A stretch of DNA of 18,923 bases, from assembly GCA_023458535.1 (NCBI GenBank), contig JAEWYW010000026.1, positions 1-18,923 of the forward strand, in the 5' to 3' direction. This stretch comes from Bacteroidota bacterium (GTDB lineage: Bacteria; Bacteroidota; Bacteroidia; Flavobacteriales; Weeksellaceae). Positions 1 to 7,707 of this stretch are shown one piece after another (positions within the stretch are counted from its first letter, which is position 1; every line of letters begins with the position of its first letter). The translations under genes were made by a program, and so were the position numbers. Under the pieces are notes generated by a model, which ran no database searches, was not told where the DNA came from, and saw only the letters and a program-made list of their open reading frames with translations.

Positions 1-516
1 TGTGATGAAGTAATGGAAAAAGTAGGTCTACCAAAAGGATTGGTACGCTACGCGACAGAGGAAGAAATAGAGAAGCAGATACCATTCAAGTTTACGGGAA
101 GAATGAAAGCTTTTGCGTTTGTTTTACTCGCTTTAACAGGTTTCTTAGCTTACCTTCTCGTGAGCAGAGGTGAGATGGAAACAAAATTTATAAAACCTGC
201 CGGAAGTACTTATTTCGTAAGAGATGGAAAAATATCCAATACCTACAATTATACCTTCCTTAATAAAACCAATTCTAAAAAGATTGTTACTATTAAAGTG
301 ATGAATCCACAGCATGGTGAAGTTACTTACAGCAATACGAGCAAAATTACGGTTGACAGAGATAAAATAGAAAAAGGAACAGTAAACATCAGCTTCCCAG
401 AAAGTGAAATAAAACTTTCCAAGCAGAATATTACCATTGGTGTTTACGACATGAAGGGTAAACTCATCGATTCTTACACCACTTATTTCGAGGGACCTTT
501 TAAAATACAGTTTTAA
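1..516 (+). CDS. ccoG: Cytochrome c oxidase accessory protein CcoG (FixG/RdxA), 3' part only
   Basis: The reading frame is open from base 1, so the gene begins upstream and only the last 171 codons are present. The first codon is a Cys followed by DEVMEKVGLPKGLVRY, which matches the end of the second ferredoxin-type cluster motif of CcoG and the stretch after it. A hydrophobic segment follows at about residues 33-56, and then a beta-rich, Ig-like periplasmic domain (FixG C-terminal type) to the stop. CcoG is a membrane Fe-S protein needed for copper delivery and assembly of cbb3-type cytochrome c oxidase. Its stop lies 2 bases before ccoH, so the two are co-transcribed. The Met at base 13 is internal and not the start. 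The oxidase subunit genes are expected upstream, outside the window. Confidence 0.9.
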   Translation, partial: CDEVMEKVGLPKGLVRYATEEEIEKQIPFKFTGRMKAFAFVLLALTGFLAYLLVSRGEMETKFIKPAGSTYFVRDGKISNTYNYTFLNKTNSKKIVTIKVMNPQHGEVTYSNTSKITVDRDKIEKGTVNISFPESEIKLSKQNITIGVYDMKGKLIDSYTTYFEGPFKIQF

Positions 517-518
517 TT

Positions 519-971
519 ATGAAGAATTTTACGTGGGGACATGGCGTTGTTGTAGCACTTTTATCATTTATTGTATTCATCCTATCCATGATTTTTCTCT
601 TCCCAAACGGACAGAAAAATTCAGAAATGGTATCTGAAAATTATTATGAAGAAGAGTTATTGTATCAGGATGTAATTGATGCAAAAAACAGAGCAGATAC
701 GGTGAAGCTGAAACCTCAGTATTCTCAAGACAAATCAGGAATTACCATTAAATTTCCTGAAAATATCAACAATAATAACGCAAAAGTTAGTTTTGTTCTG
801 AACCGTACCGATGATAAAAATTTAGATATTAATAAAGACATCACGCTTAATCCTGATAACTCCTTTTCAATTCCAGCCAAATTATTGGTGTTAGGAAATT
901 ATACCTTACAGTTGTCTTGGATAAAAGAGAAAGCTACTTATAGAATGGATTATGATGTAATATGGAAATAG
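519..971 (+). CDS. ccoH: FixH/CcoH family cbb3 oxidase assembly protein
   Basis: This 150-residue protein has a short cytoplasmic start (MKNFTWGHG), one membrane helix at about residues 9-28, and a periplasmic domain with the SENYYEEELLYQ segment typical of FixH. CcoH/FixH is a small single-pass membrane protein that assists assembly or stability of cbb3-type cytochrome oxidase. The gene starts 2 bases after ccoG and its last 10 bases overlap the start of the next gene, which indicates tight translational coupling. The length is normal for Bacteroidota members. The family call rests on the N-terminal pattern and the neighbour, since the periplasmic part is poorly conserved. Confidence 0.88.
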   Translation: MKNFTWGHGVVVALLSFIVFILSMIFLFPNGQKNSEMVSENYYEEELLYQDVIDAKNRADTVKLKPQYSQDKSGITIKFPENINNNNAKVSFVLNRTDDKNLDINKDITLNPDNSFSIPAKLLVLGNYTLQLSWIKEKATYRMDYDVIWK

Positions 972-1726
972 CATTCATTATATCAGCCTTAGGTTTGGGA
1001 TTCGCATCTGGATTCCATTGCATTGGTATGTGCGGACCTATTGCCTTATCAATGGGGCTGACTAGAAAACAAGCTACTAATTTCTATCTTCAAAATCTTA
1101 CCTATCAGTTCGGAAGAATACTCACCTACTCTATTTTGGGAGCATTACTCGGTATCATTGGTCAGGGATTCGAATTTGCCGGTTTTCAGTCGGCATTAAC
1201 AATTGCTGTTGGTGTTTTACTGATTGTAATGGCATTATTTTCATTTGGAGGAAAAGATTTCGCTTCTAAAATTCCCTTTGTTAACAAAGCCTTGCTGAAG
1301 GTTAAAATAAAATTGGGCAACCTCCTCCAAAAAGCAGATTACAGATCACGTTTTGCAACAGGTTTGCTTAACGGACTTCTGCCCTGTGGAATGGTATATA
1401 TGGCACTTACAGCCTCATTAGCTGCGGGTGGCATCTGGCAAAGCAGTCTGTTTATGTTGCTCTTTGGCTTGGGCACCCTACCGTTTATGTTTGCCGTGGT
1501 TTTGGTAGGCAATCTTATGACACAGAATTTCCGTAGAAAAGTATTGCAGTTTGTTCCTGTAATGATGATTATCTTAGGTGGTTTATTCGTGCTCCGAGGT
1601 CTTGAACTGGGTATTCCTTACATTTCTCCCAATAAAGCTTCGATGCAGATTTCCACAGATCATGAGGGATGTAATATGGATGGTCATCATCACACATCTC
1701 ACCCAAAAGGCGAAACTTGTCATTAA
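962..1726 (+). CDS. SafE/TauE-like (DsbD_2/UreH type) membrane protein with His/Cys-rich tail
   Basis: This 254-residue polytopic protein has about six predicted helices. Near the N-terminus it carries the family signature HCIGMCGP (residues 19-26), with Cys20 and Cys24, and a second-half counterpart at NGLLPCGM (Cys142). Proteins of this type are annotated as sulfite exporter TauE/SafE or UreH-like and often follow ccoH in Bacteroidota, where a role in copper handling or cbb3 oxidase maturation is suspected but not shown here. The last 25 residues hold a cluster of possible metal ligands: His234, Cys237, His242-244, His247, Cys253 and His254. The start codon overlaps the end of ccoH by 10 bases, making it the third gene of the operon, and a terminator follows. 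Sulfite export itself is not supported by anything visible. Confidence 0.82.
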   Translation: MEIAFIISALGLGFASGFHCIGMCGPIALSMGLTRKQATNFYLQNLTYQFGRILTYSILGALLGIIGQGFEFAGFQSALTIAVGVLLIVMALFSFGGKDFASKIPFVNKALLKVKIKLGNLLQKADYRSRFATGLLNGLLPCGMVYMALTASLAAGGIWQSSLFMLLFGLGTLPFMFAVVLVGNLMTQNFRRKVLQFVPVMMIILGGLFVLRGLELGIPYISPNKASMQISTDHEGCNMDGHHHTSHPKGETCH

Positions 1727-1749
1727 TACAATAAAAATTAATCTTAAAT

Positions 1750-1784
1750 AAAGCAAAATGATGGTATTCATTTTGCTTTTTTAT
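1750..1784 (+). terminator. Intrinsic terminator of the ccoG-ccoH-safE operon
   Basis: A perfect 12-bp stem pairs 1750-1761 with 1768-1779 around a 6-base loop and ends in a T run. It lies 23 bases after the SafE-like gene. An in-frame ATG at 1758 falls inside this hairpin, which argues against that codon as the start of the next gene. Confidence 0.88.
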
Positions 1785-1802
1785 TTACTTAAAATTATAA
1801 AA

Positions 1803-2585
1803 ATGAAATATTTACTAAGTTGTGTGAGTGCCTTTTTACTCATTATACTTCAATCTTGTTCAGTAAAATCTGAAACTACCTACTATAAAGATTCTGCTAC
1901 AAGCATGCAAACATCCGTATTAATGGACAAAAGCATGATGGGAATGATGAGCATGATGGATGATAAAAGTTCTAAAAAGATAGATGACTTTAAAAATTTA
2001 TCGACCGAATGGAAAAGTTTGTACGACATTCAAAAGAATGAAAAAATAAAAATCAATGAAGACTCTGCTAAGGCGCTGAAAAAAGTTTACATAAAATTGG
2101 ACAAAGAAAAAGATCAAATTTTAGGATTTTCAATGAAGTATGATAAGTTGCTTCCAAAAGAAATTAAGCAAGTTTTCAGCAGTGATAAAACCTTGAAGAG
2201 AATTCCTCTGCAAGATTTCGCAAAATGGGACGGTAAATCGCTTACCATTAATACTGATGATTTAAATTCTGCTGAAATGTTGAAAGTTTTTGATCAAATG
2301 GATGATCAATCTGATTCCTCAACACCAAAATCCAAAAGTGATTCCGTTGAAGCTTACGGCAAGCAAATGGCGGAAGGCATGATAGGTATGTTGAAAATGT
2401 TTAATCTGACTTTCTCAAACCGACTAAAATTTCAAAAACCTATTAAATCCATCTCCGGAAAGCACGATTACGTGAAGCAAATCGACAAAAATACCATAGA
2501 GATCACCCTCAATTCAAATGACCTTCTTGACAGTAAAAAACCTCTAACCAACTCCGATAAGAAAGTGGTGATTACTACAGAATAA
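1803..2585 (+). CDS. Lipoprotein of unknown function with a Met-rich segment
   Basis: I do not recognise the family. The protein starts with a lipoprotein signal peptide: MKYLL, a hydrophobic core, and the lipobox LQSC with Cys19 as the lipidated residue. The start was placed at 1803 because the longer in-frame start at 1758 lies inside the preceding terminator and would put 15 extra residues before the signal peptide. Residues 35-52 contain eight Met in 18 positions (patterns MMGMM and SMM), encoded by an imperfect repeat. The middle is Lys/Asp-rich and helical, and the C-terminal part after about residue 200 looks beta-rich. It is a separate transcription unit after the cbb3 assembly operon. 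A copper link is possible from the Met cluster and the neighbours but is only inference. Confidence 0.75.
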   Translation: MKYLLSCVSAFLLIILQSCSVKSETTYYKDSATSMQTSVLMDKSMMGMMSMMDDKSSKKIDDFKNLSTEWKSLYDIQKNEKIKINEDSAKALKKVYIKLDKEKDQILGFSMKYDKLLPKEIKQVFSSDKTLKRIPLQDFAKWDGKSLTINTDDLNSAEMLKVFDQMDDQSDSSTPKSKSDSVEAYGKQMAEGMIGMLKMFNLTFSNRLKFQKPIKSISGKHDYVKQIDKNTIEITLNSNDLLDSKKPLTNSDKKVVITTE

Positions 2586-2614
2586 AAAAATCCTCCAAGT
2601 TGGAGGATTTTTTT
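2584..2614. terminator. Bidirectional terminator between the lipoprotein gene and serS
   Basis: This is a perfect inverted repeat with seven A on the left, TCCTCC pairing with GGAGGA, and seven T on the right. The two flanking genes converge on it, and the symmetric A and T tracts let it work on either strand. Confidence 0.9.
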
Positions 2615-2626
2615 ATGTTTAAAGTA

Positions 2627-3895
2627 TTAGTTAATTATTTCAAACTTTGCATAATCTGCGACAACTTTTGGGAGTTTTATTCCCTCGGGAGTTTGATTGT
2701 TCTCTAACAACGCAGCCATAATTCTAGGTAAAGCCATTGCCGAACCGTTTAGGGTATGCACCAATTGAGATTTTCCGTCCGCTTTATATCTGCACTTGAG
2801 ACGATTCGCTTGGAAAGTTTCAAAATTTGATACTGAACTTACTTCCAACCATTTTTCCTGCGCTGCGCTCCACACTTCAAAATCGTAAGTCATCGCTGCT
2901 GCAAAACCAGTATCACCACCGCAAAGCCTTAAGATTCTAAAAGGCAACCCTAAGTCAGTCAAAATACCTTTTACGTGCTCCACCATTCCTTCGAGGGCAG
3001 CGTAAGAATTCTCGGGTTTCTCCAGTCTTACAATTTCTACTTTCTCAAATTGGTGAAGTCTGTTCAATCCTCTCACATGAGCACCATAACTACCCGCTTC
3101 TCTTCTGTAGCATTGCGAAAATGCTGTATTTTTAATGGGTAAATCTTTCTCATCCAACAAAACATCTCTGTAAATATTCGTCACCGGAACTTCAGCCGTC
3201 GGAATCAGGTATAAATTATCTTCATTAATGAAATACATTTGCCCTTCCTTATCTGGAAGCTGACCCGTTCCGTAACCAGAAGCCTCATTTACAACATGTG
3301 GAGGATTTACTTCCATATACCCTGCGTCAACATTTTTATCCAAGAAATACTGCACCAAAGCGCGCTGCATTCTTGCACCCTTCCCTAAATATACTGGAAA
3401 ACCTGCGCCGGCTATTTTCACTCCCAGTTCAAAATCTATCAGATTATATTTTTTTGCCAACTCCCAGTGTGGAATAGCGCCTTCACCAAGACCTTCCACA
3501 TCATGAGACTGATAGATAATTTCATTATCTTCCTCAGATTTTCCAGCTTTCACCAACTCATTCGGAATATTGGGAATCTGATAAAGAATATTTAAAAGCT
3601 CATTTTCTCTGTCTTTCAATTGAGATTCTAATTCTTTGCTCGACTCTTTGTATTGTGAAGTTTTAGACTTAGCAGCTTCAGCTTCCTCTTTTTTACCTTC
3701 TTTCATCAACAAACCAATTTCCTTAGAAATTTTATTAATTTCGGAAAGCTGAGAATCTAAATCATACTGAATTTTTTTTCTCTCGTCGTCTGTAGCAATG
3801 GCTTTATCTACCAGTTCTACATCCTTAAAATGTCTTTTTTGAAGACCTTCAACAACACGATCTTTATTGTCGCGCAAAAAATTTACTTGTAACAT
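2627..3895 (-). CDS. serS: Seryl-tRNA synthetase
   Basis: This 422-residue class II aminoacyl-tRNA synthetase charges tRNA-Ser, and tRNA-Sec where present, with serine in the cytoplasm. Residues about 30-105 form the charged N-terminal antiparallel coiled coil that grips the long variable arm of the tRNA. The catalytic core shows TAE at 233-235 in the serine-binding loop, motif 2 around CYRREAGSYG (262-271) with Arg264, the FEKVE segment at 283-287, and motif 3 ending in NGSAMALPR with Arg391. The length is normal and nothing is missing. It lies 69 bases downstream of the small lipoprotein gene on the same strand. A -7-like box in that gap suggests it can also be transcribed on its own. Confidence 0.98.
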   Translation of the reverse strand: MLQVNFLRDNKDRVVEGLQKRHFKDVELVDKAIATDDERKKIQYDLDSQLSEINKISKEIGLLMKEGKKEEAEAAKSKTSQYKESSKELESQLKDRENELLNILYQIPNIPNELVKAGKSEEDNEIIYQSHDVEGLGEGAIPHWELAKKYNLIDFELGVKIAGAGFPVYLGKGARMQRALVQYFLDKNVDAGYMEVNPPHVVNEASGYGTGQLPDKEGQMYFINEDNLYLIPTAEVPVTNIYRDVLLDEKDLPIKNTAFSQCYRREAGSYGAHVRGLNRLHQFEKVEIVRLEKPENSYAALEGMVEHVKGILTDLGLPFRILRLCGGDTGFAAAMTYDFEVWSAAQEKWLEVSSVSNFETFQANRLKCRYKADGKSQLVHTLNGSAMALPRIMAALLENNQTPEGIKLPKVVADYAKFEIIN

Positions 3896-3951
3896 TGTGT
3901 ATAGATGTTAGATAATTATGTGCCGAACATCGGGAAATGCTCAAACATTGG

Positions 3952-3959
3952 CAAATTTA
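3952..3959 (-). promoter_or_regulatory. Candidate -7 promoter box for serS
   Basis: Read on the minus strand the site is TAAATTTG, which fits the Bacteroidota -7 consensus TAnnTTTG. It sits in the gap before serS and would give a leader of about 50 bases. No clear -33 TTTG was found at the usual distance. Confidence 0.4.
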
Positions 3960-3964
3960 CGGAT

Positions 3965-4474
3965 TTATTTAACTACTGTAATGATATTCGGTTGATTTGG
4001 TTGTTTCGTAAACTTCAAAGCACCGTTATAATACACTTTGGAAACTTCAAAAACCTTGGGCGTCCAATTATAAATCACTCGCAAGGTATCACTGAAGGAA
4101 ACATTAGTGCCGTCATTCACTTTTTGAGTAAAGTTTAACCTGATGCTCGAATGATACGTTTTTTGATCGGGACTGATAGAATCTAAAATCTCTCTTTTGG
4201 CACCTGCTAAATATTCCAAGTAGTTGATACCACCAGCATCAGTTTTTTTTGCAAAGGCAACAGGTGCATTATCTGTTATCCCAAAATTATCATTGCCAGA
4301 AAAACCTATATAAGTTCCTACTTCATCACCTTTAAGCAAGTCCCTTCCTGAAGCATCTTTTATATAAATGTTCAGAAGCTGATCAATATACTGTACATCA
4401 TCATCAGATCTGTTGCAGGAGTAAACACCACACAAACACAGTAAAATTGTAAAAAATAAAATATTTTTTTTCAT
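3965..4474 (-). CDS. Small lipoprotein of unknown function
   Basis: This 169-residue protein has a signal peptide of MKKN plus a hydrophobic stretch and a lipobox VYSC with Cys20 as the likely lipidated residue. Asp-rich residues follow directly after the Cys (NRSDDD), a pattern that in Bacteroidetes can be associated with surface exposure of lipoproteins. The mature part alternates short polar and hydrophobic stretches and is probably beta-rich. I do not recognise a family. It starts 9 bases after asnB on the same strand, so it is likely transcribed with the glycan cassette, and serS follows 69 bases later. No function can be assigned from the sequence. Confidence 0.75.
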   Translation of the reverse strand: MKKNILFFTILLCLCGVYSCNRSDDDVQYIDQLLNIYIKDASGRDLLKGDEVGTYIGFSGNDNFGITDNAPVAFAKKTDAGGINYLEYLAGAKREILDSISPDQKTYHSSIRLNFTQKVNDGTNVSFSDTLRVIYNWTPKVFEVSKVYYNGALKFTKQPNQPNIITVVK

Positions 4475-4483
4475 GTTAAAATC

Positions 4484-6394
4484 CTAAACAGTTGCATCAA
4501 AATATTTTTGCAACCAAAGTTCAAAAGTAATCAATTGCCATATTTTAGAGGCATTCTCCTCAGACATCGGGTTGCTTACCAAATTATCTATCGCATCATT
4601 GTTAAAGATACCTCTCTTTCTAAGCAAATCTAAACTTTTCTCTGCTAATGTACGAACTTCGATGTTATCATTCATCAACCTTGCTAACGGAAAGGTAAAA
4701 CCCAATTTTGGCATTTGTAAAATTTCTTTCGGAAGTTCTTTTTTTGCGACTTCACGAAGAAGTGGTTTATTGATTTTACCGTTAAATCTATAATGTTGAG
4801 GCAGTTGCGCAACAAAATCAATGAGCTCATTACTAAGGTATGGATATCTAAATTCCACTGAGTGTCTCATTGCACTAAGATCATCTCGAAATACATGATG
4901 GGAAGAAAGGGAATATTTCATATCGTATCTGAAATAGTCAGAATATTCTAACTTTTCATTGTGTTGATAAGATTTTAGTGACGAATCAAAAGCATCAAAA
5001 TAGTCTTTTTTAAAAAGCTTTCTAATTTCATGATCCTGAAAGCCTATCTGCCCTTTGGAAAAAAAATCAAATACATCTTTTTGAGACCAATAGTTCTTTA
5101 TTTTTTGTGTAAAAGAATTAACAGGAGGAATAAAATTTTTCAAATATCGCAGCCTCCTTCTCTTTTTCCATATTAAAAATTTTTGCAGATGCTTATAACC
5201 ACCAAAGAGTTCATCTGCTCCATTGCCACTTAAGACTACTTTATAATGATGATGCTTTGCAATATTTGCTGCATGCACCAATACCTCTATACTGATATAT
5301 GGTTCTTCAAAATGTTGTATATCGTGTTTAAGGCTTTTGGTGATGTCACTTTCAGACACCCGATAGACATGATGTTTAAAATTCTTAATGGCTGCTATTT
5401 TCTCTGCATTTTTTACCTCGTCGTTATCATATTGATAGTCTAATGTGAAGGCGGATACATCACTTTCAATGTCGTATGCTTTAGACATTACTAATGTGGA
5501 ATCTATTCCACCACTCATCATTACTGCCACTGGCACATCTGCATAGAGTTGCTTCTTAACGCTTTCGTGTAATAATTTCTCTACCGTATCAGCAGCTTCT
5601 TTCTCAGATATGTGCTTATGAATTGTTGATGGTAATCTCCAGAAATTTGTGCTTTTACATTCCAATTCACCTTTACCAGTAATACTAATATAAGTTCCTG
5701 GTTCTACTGAAAAAATTCCAGCAAAACAAGTTTGAGGCGCTAAGGTGGTTTGAAATCTGAAGTTGGTATACACACCTTCCCAATTGATTTTTCTTACTAC
5801 CCAATCGGCTTTTAAAATGGCTTTTATTTCGGATGCCCAACAAATACTGTCTTTAGTTTTATGATAAAATAATGGCTTTAAACCCATCCTATCTCTAGCG
5901 AGAATAATCTTATCATTTGCCTGATCAACAATACAGATAGCGAACATTCCATCAAGTTTCTCAAATATAGAGTTTCCATATGCCTCATAACCTTTAAGGA
6001 TAACTTCGGTATCGGTTTCACTTTCAAATCGAAACCCATTTTCTTCCAGTTCTTTCTTGAGTTGTTTAAAGTTATAAATCTCACCATTAAAAGTAATAAT
6101 GATGTCTCCCGTAACGTTAGACATCGGTTGGTGTCCTTTGTCTGAAAGATCTAAAATTGATAATCTTCTAAAACCAACAGCTGCCGAACATTTTTCATCG
6201 GAGGGAATTGGTGGAACGATCGTTTTTAAAGTTGAAATGGTATCCTTACCAGAAAAAAATTCTTTCTTTGATCCACTCATCATCCAAAATCCTTCATCAT
6301 CTGGTCCTCTATGTTTTATGGCATCATTCATCATGACAATTGTGCCTGAACTGCGTAAAACTTTTGGAGAATAAAAACCCGTTATACCACACAT
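4484..6394 (-). CDS. asnB: AsnB-like glutamine-dependent amidotransferase (asparagine synthetase family)
   Basis: The 636-residue protein has the full two-domain layout of glutamine-hydrolysing asparagine synthetase. Cys2 directly after Met is the Ntn glutaminase nucleophile, so the start is fixed, and the glutaminase domain also shows HRGPDD (28-33), NGEIYN (103-108) and ETDTE (126-130). The synthetase domain has the ATP pyrophosphatase loop SGGIDS at 294-299 and SGNGADELFGGY at 389-400. The classic reaction converts aspartate to asparagine using glutamine and ATP. Members in surface polysaccharide loci are thought to amidate sugar acids instead. The placement next to a flippase and a glycosyltransferase makes that the more likely role here, although plain asparagine synthesis cannot be excluded. 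It lies 52 bases after the flippase and 9 bases before the lipoprotein. Confidence 0.9.
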   Translation of the reverse strand: MCGITGFYSPKVLRSSGTIVMMNDAIKHRGPDDEGFWMMSGSKKEFFSGKDTISTLKTIVPPIPSDEKCSAAVGFRRLSILDLSDKGHQPMSNVTGDIIITFNGEIYNFKQLKKELEENGFRFESETDTEVILKGYEAYGNSIFEKLDGMFAICIVDQANDKIILARDRMGLKPLFYHKTKDSICWASEIKAILKADWVVRKINWEGVYTNFRFQTTLAPQTCFAGIFSVEPGTYISITGKGELECKSTNFWRLPSTIHKHISEKEAADTVEKLLHESVKKQLYADVPVAVMMSGGIDSTLVMSKAYDIESDVSAFTLDYQYDNDEVKNAEKIAAIKNFKHHVYRVSESDITKSLKHDIQHFEEPYISIEVLVHAANIAKHHHYKVVLSGNGADELFGGYKHLQKFLIWKKRRRLRYLKNFIPPVNSFTQKIKNYWSQKDVFDFFSKGQIGFQDHEIRKLFKKDYFDAFDSSLKSYQHNEKLEYSDYFRYDMKYSLSSHHVFRDDLSAMRHSVEFRYPYLSNELIDFVAQLPQHYRFNGKINKPLLREVAKKELPKEILQMPKLGFTFPLARLMNDNIEVRTLAEKSLDLLRKRGIFNNDAIDNLVSNPMSEENASKIWQLITFELWLQKYFDATV

Positions 6395-6446
6395 GATATC
6401 ATCAATCTAAGCAGTAAAAATAAGCATTTGTCAGGAAGAAAATATA

Positions 6447-7703
6447 CTATCTTTTAAAAACACTTTTAAATAAGTTCTGCATATCATTTTTAGTAACAAT
6501 ATAATCTTTAAGCTCGAAATCCGTATTTTTATAAAACTTGTAAAACAATAAGGTTGCTGATGCCATATAAGAGACTGTTGTCACCATGCAGGCACCTAAA
6601 ATCCCCCATTTAGGAATAAGGACTAGTGATAAAATAACAGTAAAAAATAATCCTACTAATGATTTAATATTTAAAATGTTAAGCTGTCTTATTCCAGAAA
6701 AATAATGCCCCACCATATCACTTGTTGCTATTGCCAAAATACCCATGGATAAAAAGAACACAATTTTCCTTGTTTGTTCAAAGTCTTTTCCGAAAATCCA
6801 GGAATACATACTGTTTGGAATTATCAGCACTGCTGCCAGAAAGATTACGGTAATCCATAAAGTAGTTTTAACCGCATATTTTGTTTTTTGAATCGATTCT
6901 TCTCTGCTTTTACTATTGATTACTTCAGAATATAAGACTACTGCCATACTGCGAGTAATGGTCCAGATCGCTTCCGAAAAAGTAATTCCGACTGAAAATA
7001 TTCCTACAACGGCCAAACCTTCATAGTATTCTAAAAAATAAAAAGAAAGTCTGTAGTTCAAAAATTGTATAAAAGCACTCAACTGTGTTTTCCAACCGTA
7101 TTCAAACATGCTTATAAAGACATCTTTCGAAAATCGAATTTCTTTAAATTGGATATTTTTCATTATATGCCACAAACTCGTGCAAAACAAAGTTCCCAAA
7201 CATAAGATTTGAGCAGAAAAATAAGTTGTTACATCTGTAATTTTAAGGATAAAAAATATAATCAGCAGAAAAACAACATGCAGCAACTGCTGAAGAACAG
7301 TATAAATATTGTACCTCTTAATATCCTTTTTTCCAATAAACAAGCTGACGTTGGTGGCTAGTAAAGCGGAAAAAACGGAAATCCCTATGAGATAAAATAA
7401 ATAGTCTCCCTGTATATTGGCAAAACTAAAAATAAATGGCATCGCTATACCTACAATTATTGCCCACAAATAAGACCAAGGCATAATTTCTTCCACTTTA
7501 AACTTTGTTGAAAAATATGATGAACTGCCGCCTGCAAAAATGCCACTGAAAAAAGAGATAATAGCAGCATTAGCGATTACTATCGAGATAAGACCTTTAC
7601 CCTCACTGCCCCAAATATTGGTGGTGAAAATCACCAACCCAAAACTAAGGAACAATATAAAAAATCGCGAGAGAAATGTTTTAACAACGGTGAGTTGCAT
7701 CAT
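6447..7703 (-). CDS. Wzx-type oligosaccharide flippase (MOP superfamily)
   Basis: This 418-residue very hydrophobic protein has about 12 predicted membrane helices across its length. The segment YGWKTQLSAF followed by an NYRLSFYFL stretch (about 202-224) and the late WGILGACMVTT (about 366-376) are typical of polysaccharide exporters of the MOP/Wzx/MviN group. Such proteins move lipid-linked sugar units from the cytoplasmic to the periplasmic face of the inner membrane. Two ATG codons stand in tandem at the start (7703 and 7700) and the choice between them is open. The start lies 4 bases after the glycosyltransferase stop, so the two are coupled. The substrate cannot be told from the sequence. 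No O-antigen polymerase or ligase is present in the window. Confidence 0.87.
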   Translation of the reverse strand: MMQLTVVKTFLSRFFILFLSFGLVIFTTNIWGSEGKGLISIVIANAAIISFFSGIFAGGSSSYFSTKFKVEEIMPWSYLWAIIVGIAMPFIFSFANIQGDYLFYLIGISVFSALLATNVSLFIGKKDIKRYNIYTVLQQLLHVVFLLIIFFILKITDVTTYFSAQILCLGTLFCTSLWHIMKNIQFKEIRFSKDVFISMFEYGWKTQLSAFIQFLNYRLSFYFLEYYEGLAVVGIFSVGITFSEAIWTITRSMAVVLYSEVINSKSREESIQKTKYAVKTTLWITVIFLAAVLIIPNSMYSWIFGKDFEQTRKIVFFLSMGILAIATSDMVGHYFSGIRQLNILNIKSLVGLFFTVILSLVLIPKWGILGACMVTTVSYMASATLLFYKFYKNTDFELKDYIVTKNDMQNLFKSVFKR

Positions 7704-7707
7704 TATC

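Noticed and set aside
1758..1802. Longer N-terminus for the Met-rich lipoprotein, starting at 1758
   Set aside because: The start lies inside the terminator hairpin of the preceding operon and would place 15 residues before a standard lipoprotein signal peptide that begins at 1803.
3905..4138. Plus-strand open frame starting between serS and the small lipoprotein gene
   Set aside because: Most of it is antisense to the lipoprotein gene, it has no family features, and it carries no clear promoter.
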